A stretch of DNA of 64,000 bases from Lactarius indigo (Eukaryota > Basidiomycota > Agaricomycetes > Russulales > Russulaceae): the NCBI GenBank assembly GCA_025766275.1, contig JAFKAC010000210.1, positions 1 through 64,000 of the forward strand, in the 5' to 3' direction. This document shows positions 58,437-64,000 of the stretch, piece after piece (positions within the stretch are counted from its first letter, which is position 1; each line of letters starts with the position of its first letter). The notes under the pieces were generated by a model, which saw only the letters and a list, made by a program, of their open reading frames with translations, did not search any database and had not been told where the DNA came from. The position numbers and the translations under genes were made by a program.

Positions 58437-59659
58437 ATGGAGGAAGCTGCCGCTGTCGCCATGGATTACATTACCAGTGAGTGACCTTTTCGCTGTGAGC
58501 TGAAAAGGAGTCCTCATCTGCCACAGCACTCGACAACCTTCCGGCTGAGGTCCAACACCTCCTGGTTGAGATCAAGCACAAAGAAACTAAATCCCAAGGC
58601 ACGCCCAATTAACCAACTCTCCGCATTCGCGTTTGTTTTTGACAGCCAATTCCAGAACTCCTGCAAGAGATCACGAAAGAGACGTCCAGGTACATCCGGC
58701 ATTCCCTGCGCAGTGGCGCTACCCCTTTAAGCACGAAAGACGAGCAAATTCCTCAAAAGATCGACCAGAATTACGCGGAGGTTGACAAGCTCGCTCAGGA
58801 GAAGCTTAAAATCGCGGAGCGGCTTGGTCTCCTCATACAGCGTGCACGCACCCGCTTGGACTATGACCTGCGCAGGGTGCTCATCTTGCAGGGCGACGAT
58901 CCTGGCCAGCCCGCATTCGTCTCAACGAGCCGCAATCCCGTGCAGGAGATCAACGACAGCCTCCGTCTCGCCATCGCCGAGGCCGCGCCGATAATACCTC
59001 CCGCTCCGGTCGTCTTGTCCGCGGTGCAGCCCCCCGCGCAAAAGAGTACGCTTATACGATTCACCCCTCCACCACTGGCTGACAAGTTGACACGTTATCA
59101 TAGAGAGAAAGGTCACCACGACGGTAGCTACGGCCTCCATAAAGCTCCCTAGCCCGGCTCCGGCGACCGTACCCGTTCTTCCGCAGCGTACGCGACTGGC
59201 GCAGCAGCAGTCTCATCGGGCTTCACCTGCGCGTGGACGCCAGGCACAGCCGGAACCACCTGGGCCGGATGAGGACGCTGAGGGCGAGGACGATGTGGAG
59301 GAGGGGAATGGCGATGAGGACGATGACAACGAGGACAAGACGCTTTATTGTTTCTGCCAGAAGATGTCCTATGGAGAGGTGCGTGCTTGTGCGTTTTTTC
59401 TCCGTGTAACAGACTAACTCTTTTCACAAGATGGTTGCGTGCGACAACGCGGAATGCGCATATCAATGGGTAGGTGTCGAAATCGTTTCGTCGTCTTCGT
59501 GTGCTAACGTGACGCCACCATTAGTTTCACCTCCCGTGTGTCAACCTCAAGCCACCACTGCCAGAGGTGTGGTACTGTTCCGACTGCATCTCAAAGGGAG
59601 TTGCTGGTAGCTTGGTGGACAATGCTGGACCAGAGCGCACAAAGAAGCGCAAGAGATAA
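58437..59659 (+). CDS. ING-family PHD-finger protein (Yng/Pho23-like)
   Basis: ATG 58437 starts MEEAAAVAMDYIT. After an intron comes the ING N-terminal helical domain: TLDNLPAEVQHLLVEIKHKE, ELLQEITKETSRYIRHS and NYAEVDKLAQEKLKIAERL. The middle is Pro/Ala-rich with an acidic EDAEGEDDVEEGNGDEDDD stretch. The C-terminus is a C4HC3 PHD finger over three exons: YCFCQKMSYGE, MVACDNAECAYQWFH and LPCVNLKPPLPEVWYCSDC. A basic tail (KKRKR) follows and the stop is TAA 59657-59659. ING PHD fingers read histone H3 trimethyl-Lys4 and recruit acetyltransferase (NuA4, NuA3) or deacetylase (Rpd3L) complexes; which complex cannot be told from the sequence. The protein is nuclear by family. Confidence 0.9.
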
Positions 59660-60196
59660 CTAAGATATCATTCATAGTCGTGGTGTATTACGATGGTCAC
59701 TCCTTTTGAGTGGACCGCATCCAATTGCCAACCCATCCTGTCTCCAACCTTATAACCACGGGGCTATCATTTTTAAATACCTTACCACTGACTGACTGCT
59801 GTCGTCACCGCTCTTTCGCCGCCATCGCCTCGCCCCGCTCTTCCGATAACCGTCGGTTCGGCTCAATCTCCGAAAACTGCAGTAGTTCAGTAATTGCAGC
59901 AATCTTGATATTGATATTGTATCAGGGGTCTTCTCACGGAGATCTGGAGCCAATCCACCAAGAATCGCGAGGGCGAGGACAAGAAAACGAGCATTCCCAA
60001 ATTCCCGCCCATTTAGTGACGCAGGTTCGACCACAAAAGGATGAGAGTCGACTCCCTGAAGCCTGGACACGCGGGTGAACAGCACGGACAAGTCTCTTCG
60101 GAAGTTGTCTCACAAATAAGCGTCAGGGGGGATATCGATGCGACATAGACAAGGAACAGAATTCGGCGAGAACCGTACGGAGAGAACCGTTGTAAG
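59660..60196. other. Intergenic between convergent ING-like and RAD51D-like genes
   Basis: This stretch holds 3' untranslated sequence of both genes. Frames at 59710-60091 on both strands carry no family signal. Confidence 0.45.
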
Positions 60197-61549
60197 TCAC
60201 TTCAGGTCACGTCCACCCTCCCACGCCTTATCCGAAACGTACAACGCGCCCCTGTCGCCTTTCAACGAGTGACAGTCAATACTTTTCACTCGAGGAGAGA
60301 TAGGCACACGCACCGATACACGCGAGCGGAGCACTTGCACTGTCCGCAGCTCATGGTCTTGCCCCGGCAGGCGCGCAAGCCACACAGTTGCGTCGGTCAA
60401 AAACGTGAAGGACGCCCCAAGAGCCGGGTGCCCTGCCGCAGTCGCGTCGTTCAGCACCTAGATGCCCGTGCGCAGCGGGCCGGGGTCTCTCTCATCAGTA
60501 CAACATGCCATTTTTAACTCGGCGCGGAGCCTAAATGGAGCATGGACGAATGAATACCCACGAGAACACACAAACCGTGCTTCTGTGCGGTGGCGCGGAG
60601 GAGGCGCATGAACGACGTCATTTCGGCGTGCCCTGAAGAAAAAAAACAAAAACAAAAAATTAAAAGGTGGATCGGTTGGATAGGTAACCTGAATGGCTTG
60701 CTAGCCAAGAACGTGCCTTGGAAAGATATGTTGCTTAGCCGCGGCCCCAGCAGGGCGGTCACCGTGTCAATGACGATAAATCGGGATCGTGGCGCGTGTT
60801 GCAGATCGCTGCCGCAGTGGCCGCTTCTGGCGTCGAGAGCTTCGATGATGTGCGTGGCCGTGACCGTGTCAAACGCGGTTGCAATGTTCAGCCGTTCAAG
60901 GGGCTGCGACTGGAAGCGAACCACGGGTCAGCCGTGGGAACAACGGCCAAAGAAGTAAAGAGCAGGAAAAGTGGAGGGACGCAGAGGGTTCTTAGACGGA
61001 CAGGCTGGCCGCTGGATCGAGATACGAGAGAGGTGAGGCGTGCCGGTGCTAAGTCACCCGTGGTGTCGAGCCAGAGTGCTGCGGCAGTCGGTTGGGACGT
61101 GAGGTGGTGCAGGGCGATATGTAGTGCGAGCGCCTGAGATGATCATCGGTATTGATTGCGTTGTTCACGTCGCCTAAGTTACGCACTGTTTTCCCACTGG
61201 CACATGCTCCAGAGATCTCGATAAGACGGCCATCCGGTGCTCCGCTAAAATTGTTGCCGATGCCGATCAACTCGTCGAGAGCGGGGAGCCCGCTGCTGCT
61301 CACAAACTCTTGACCGGTGCGGGGCTCTAGCTCCGCGATAAGCTCGTCGGCGGTGACAGCAGGGCCTGCGAAGGCTGCCGTTACGTGTGCGATGTGGTGA
61401 GTGAGTTCAGCGAAAGTGATGCTGCCTGCAGGGAGCTTCCCTATGAGTTCCGCGGGGGAGGCAAAAATCAGATCGGAAGCCTTGCGGATGTTGAGCGAGG
61501 CGAGGTTCGCAACAAGCATTGCTGGAAGAGGTGGTGTAAAGTCGGACAA
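60197..61549 (-). CDS. RAD51-paralogue, RAD51D-like recombination protein
   Basis: ATG at 61549 gives MSDFTPPLPAMLVANLASL and a helical N-terminal domain (LNIRKASDLIFASPAELIG). LPALDELIGIG and GRLIEISGACASGKT follow, the latter being Walker A. After a ~55-bp intron it continues ALHIALHHLTSQP, AAALWLDTTGDLAPARLTSL, FDTVTATHIIEALDAR and SRFIVIDTVTALLGPRLS (Walker B). Later exons give HAEMTSFMRLLRATAQKHGL and NDATAAGHPALGASFTFLTDATVWLAR. LDTTGDLAPARL and the overall order resemble RAD51D more than Rad55 or Rad57. Such paralogues help load or stabilise RAD51 filaments in homologous recombination. The C-terminal exon after RSRVS is uncertain, so the stop at 60197 is tentative. Confidence 0.72.
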
Positions 61550-61666
61550 GACGGTGGTGGAAGAGTCGCATTCATGGGGGATGTTTAGTACTAACGGTCT
61601 TGATAAATTACACAGCAGAACCCGCTCGCCACATCCCGCATCTGCCTGTCGCGTTTCCCATACTCT

Positions 61667-61951
61667 CTACCGTTCGCGGCGCTTGAAATAAGGACTGGTT
61701 ACTACCGTCCCCTGTATTGCGTCGAACACGGTTTCGCCAAAGCCGAGATAGCTTTCAGTGAAGGACCGCATGGTTGGGTTAGAGATAGACTCTGTGTCAG
61801 GACTAATGCCAACCAAGTAAGATGAGATGTCAGCGAGACGAAAGGGGGGACCTGGTACGCACGCAAAACCGGTAGTGCGCTTTACGCCCGCTGCGACGGT
61901 GGATAGAAGGATGGCATCGAATGCATAGTGAGCAAGCCTGCCGAGTACCAT
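61667..61951 (-). CDS. DUF1748-family small fungal protein
   Basis: ATG at 61949-61951 encodes MVLGRLAHYAFDAILLSTVA, continuing AGVKRTTGFA. An intron (GTGCGTACC..GGCATTAG) splits the next codon, and the second exon gives PDTESISNPTMRSFTESYLG, FGETVFDAIQGTV and the end ...YFKRRER. The mature protein is about 74 residues. The hydrophobic N-terminal helix, the KRTTGF turn and the C-terminal Y-L-x-x-G-E-x-x-F-D block match the DUF1748 family of small fungal proteins, thought to be mitochondrial. Function is unknown. It is divergent from the APC6 gene with almost no spacer. Confidence 0.8.
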   Translation of the reverse strand: MVLGRLAHYAFDAILLSTVAAGVKRTTGFACVPGPPFRLADISSYLVGISPDTESISNPTMRSFTESYLGFGETVFDAIQGTVVTSPYFKRRER

Positions 61952-64000
61952 GATGAGGATGAGTGTGTCTGGTGTCCGGGGACTCCGCGACCAAACGTGG
62001 CCAGCCAGCGCAACTCTCTGTCCAACCAATCCAATCAATGCCTTCTGGTCCAGCATAATCACCCTCGCGCGTCCATCAATTCTTCCTTTTCATTTGGCCC
62101 ACAATCCCTGGTCAACTCTTTCGTTGGTCCAAACCCTTCCCTCGCTCTCGACCCAAATCGCTCTGTTCTGCCCTCATCGCCCCTTCGGTCATCCCCTCGC
62201 GCTCACCGCCGCACCAAGGGAAGCATCGGCAGACATCCCCTTGCCAATGACAACACGGACGTATTCCAGGATTCTGACGATGAAGACGAGGAAGACTTTG
62301 AGTGGGGAATGGTTGATCGCATCGTCTCTGGCGCCACGATGCACTCATGCAGCATCTCTACGACACCGCCGCGTTTCTGGGGCGACAAGGTTCTCTCCTG
62401 GACCAGTTGCGTACCTCCTTTCTTGTATCCAGTTGTCTTCCCTCTAACACACGCGTAGACGACCCGAATGACGCGTTCTGGCTCGCTCAGACCTACTTTA
62501 TGACACATCGCTACTCCCGCGCGGAGCGCCTTCTCACCCGCCCTTTCTCTACAAAGCCTCCAGCTGTCCCATTTGACCTCAAGGGTAAGGCCCGTGAGCC
62601 TGACTTCCCCCCTCGACTCCCCATCGGCCCTGCTGCCATGATAGACGTCGCGGCCGAACCAGCAGGAGGGCGTGTCGCGTCTCGTGGACATGAGTGTCGT
62701 TTGTCGCTACCTCGCCGCGCAGTGTCTCGTCAGGCAGGGAAAGTGGGCGAGGCTACAGAAATGCTAGGCGAGGCCAATCCATTCCGCAATTCAGGTGCGT
62801 CGCCTGTCCTCAGCCTCGCGCTGCTCCGTTGTGCCAACAAACCACCACCAGTCGCAGCGGACCTGCGGTGCCCACTACTGATGGAGGCATCAAGGTGAGC
62901 ACCACTTGGCCCTTTCTGGCGGAGCTGACACAGACTCTAGGTCGAAGCATCGATGTGCAAATCTCCGCGGTCTGTTAATGTTGAAGCTCAACCGTGGAGA
63001 TCAGGCGAAAGCTTGTTTCATGGAGGCCCTCGCGCTAGACGTCAAGTGTTACGACGCATTTGAGCAACTCGTCGGCGGTGAGATGATGACGCTCGAAGAA
63101 GGTGCGCTACCTCCTTCCACCAAGAGCGCCGAGACACCAATCGATTTTGTAGAGTGGGAATTTGTGCAATCACTTGCATATAAAGAACAGACTCCCGAAG
63201 ACGCCGAGTTTGTGCGCCTCGTTTACACGTCGCGCCTCCGAAAATACAAGCATGCCAAGGAACACGCGCTCACACGGCGACGGCTTGTCGAAGAGTTTGG
63301 CCTGTCCGATAATCCTGACGTGTTGTTTTCCTTTGCCGATGCCCTGTATGCTCAATTCCGGTGGTCAGACTGTTATGCTATCACTTCGCGGTACGCGCTT
63401 TTTCTATGACTTTATATGTAGGGCAGACAACGCTCATACTTTGGAGCAGAATACTGGGCTTGGTGGCGGCGCATACACCAACAATGCCCCTACACATTGC
63501 GTGCATGCACCACTTGTCACATCTACACTCGAAGCTCTTCATACTCGCGCATGAGCTCGTCGACCGTGAACCAGAATCTGCGACAAGTTGGTACGCCGTT
63601 GGGGTGTGGTACCTCACTCAAAAGAAGTGGTCCGATGCGCGCACGTACTTCAGGTGTGCTTCATCCCCGTCCATCGATCTAGATACTCATTTATTGGCAG
63701 TAAGACCTCGCTGATGGACCCACGCTTAGGGCCCGCATGGATTGCTTTCGCGCATACATTCGCGTTTGAAGGCGAGCACGATCATGCAGTGACGGCGTAT
63801 TCAACATGTGCACGTATGTTCACCGGGTACTGTTCACCTCTACCTTCCAACACCCCTAGATGATTGACTGAAAAGCGGCTCAGCTCTCACTTACCACTAA
63901 CGTTCATCGGTATGGAACATATCGTGCTATCAAATTATGCGCAAGCCGATGAGGCACTCAACGCCGCCGATGCTATGTGCGATGGTGACCCCTTGTTGAT
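61952..64000 (+). CDS. CDC16: Anaphase-promoting complex subunit 6 (CDC16/Cut9), 3' partial, with compensating indels
   Basis: APC6 is a TPR scaffold subunit of the APC/C ubiquitin ligase. The true start is not clear: the frame is open from before 61952 but its first in-frame Met is at about 62309. An acidic segment (DSDDEDEEDFEWGMVDR) leads into the first TPRs. Here RLWRHDALMQHLYDTAA (62323-62373) is in another frame, and the original frame resumes with FWGDKVLSWT (from 62375). After an intron with GTTGCG at its donor come NDPNDAFWLAQTYFMTHRYS and RAERLLTRPF. Further TPR exons include LNRGDQAKACFMEALALDVK, YDAFEQLVGGEMM, LAHELVDREPESATSWYAVG, DPRLGPAWIAFAHTFAFEGE and MEHIVLSNYAQADEALNAAD. 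The gene runs off the right edge. Confidence 0.88.

Overview
The window is nuclear DNA of a filamentous basidiomycete, most likely an Agaricomycete. Genes are dense and cut by many short introns of about 45 to 70 bases with GT..AG ends and CTNAY-type branch sites. Conserved proteins read as fungal orthologues, and gene-poor patches plus an intact LINE lie between them. All spliced models here were read by eye, so exon edges are approximate unless a base position is given.

Left part (1-25.7 kb): the 3' part of an NsdD-type GATA factor; a TauD/TfdA dioxygenase (minus); the cytoplasmic 5'-3' exonuclease XRN1, which starts with a chain of tiny exons; GMP synthase; the mitochondrial Lon protease (minus); a long Ser/Pro-rich protein of unknown role; an intron-bearing tRNA-Val(CAC); DNA polymerase delta subunit 3 (minus); a PrpF-family protein (minus); and an enoyl-CoA hydratase/isomerase (minus).

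Middle (26-46 kb): an unrecognised coiled-coil/proline-rich protein (minus) divergent from a Rai1/DXO decapping nuclease that appears to carry a one-base frameshift; a farnesyl-diphosphate-synthase-like protein with degraded aspartate-rich motifs (minus); an unknown gene containing a tandem duplication; then a complete ~8 kb Tad1-like LINE (34.54-42.61 kb) with two open ORFs, a 41-base poly(A) tail and a 19-bp target-site duplication; then replication factor C subunit RFC5.

Right part (46-64 kb): a Whi5/Nrm1-like G1/S repressor candidate; an Irc21-type cytochrome b5 protein; a secreted GH18 chitinase with a C-terminal chitin-binding module; a DapA-family aldolase (minus); a SERINC/TMS1 membrane protein; an ING-family PHD protein; a RAD51D-like recombinase (minus); a DUF1748 microprotein (minus); and the 5' part of APC6/CDC16, running off the right edge and showing two compensating indels.

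The genes are mostly unrelated housekeeping functions and do not form an operon or a biosynthetic cluster. Loose themes are RNA decay (XRN1, Rai1), replication and repair (POLD3, RFC5, RAD51D-like) and cell-cycle control (Whi5-like, APC6). The least ordinary items are the LINE with its structured 5' end and an internal A29 tract, the FPPS-like protein that has lost its metal-binding aspartates, the XRN1 microexons, and the local frameshifts in Rai1 and APC6.
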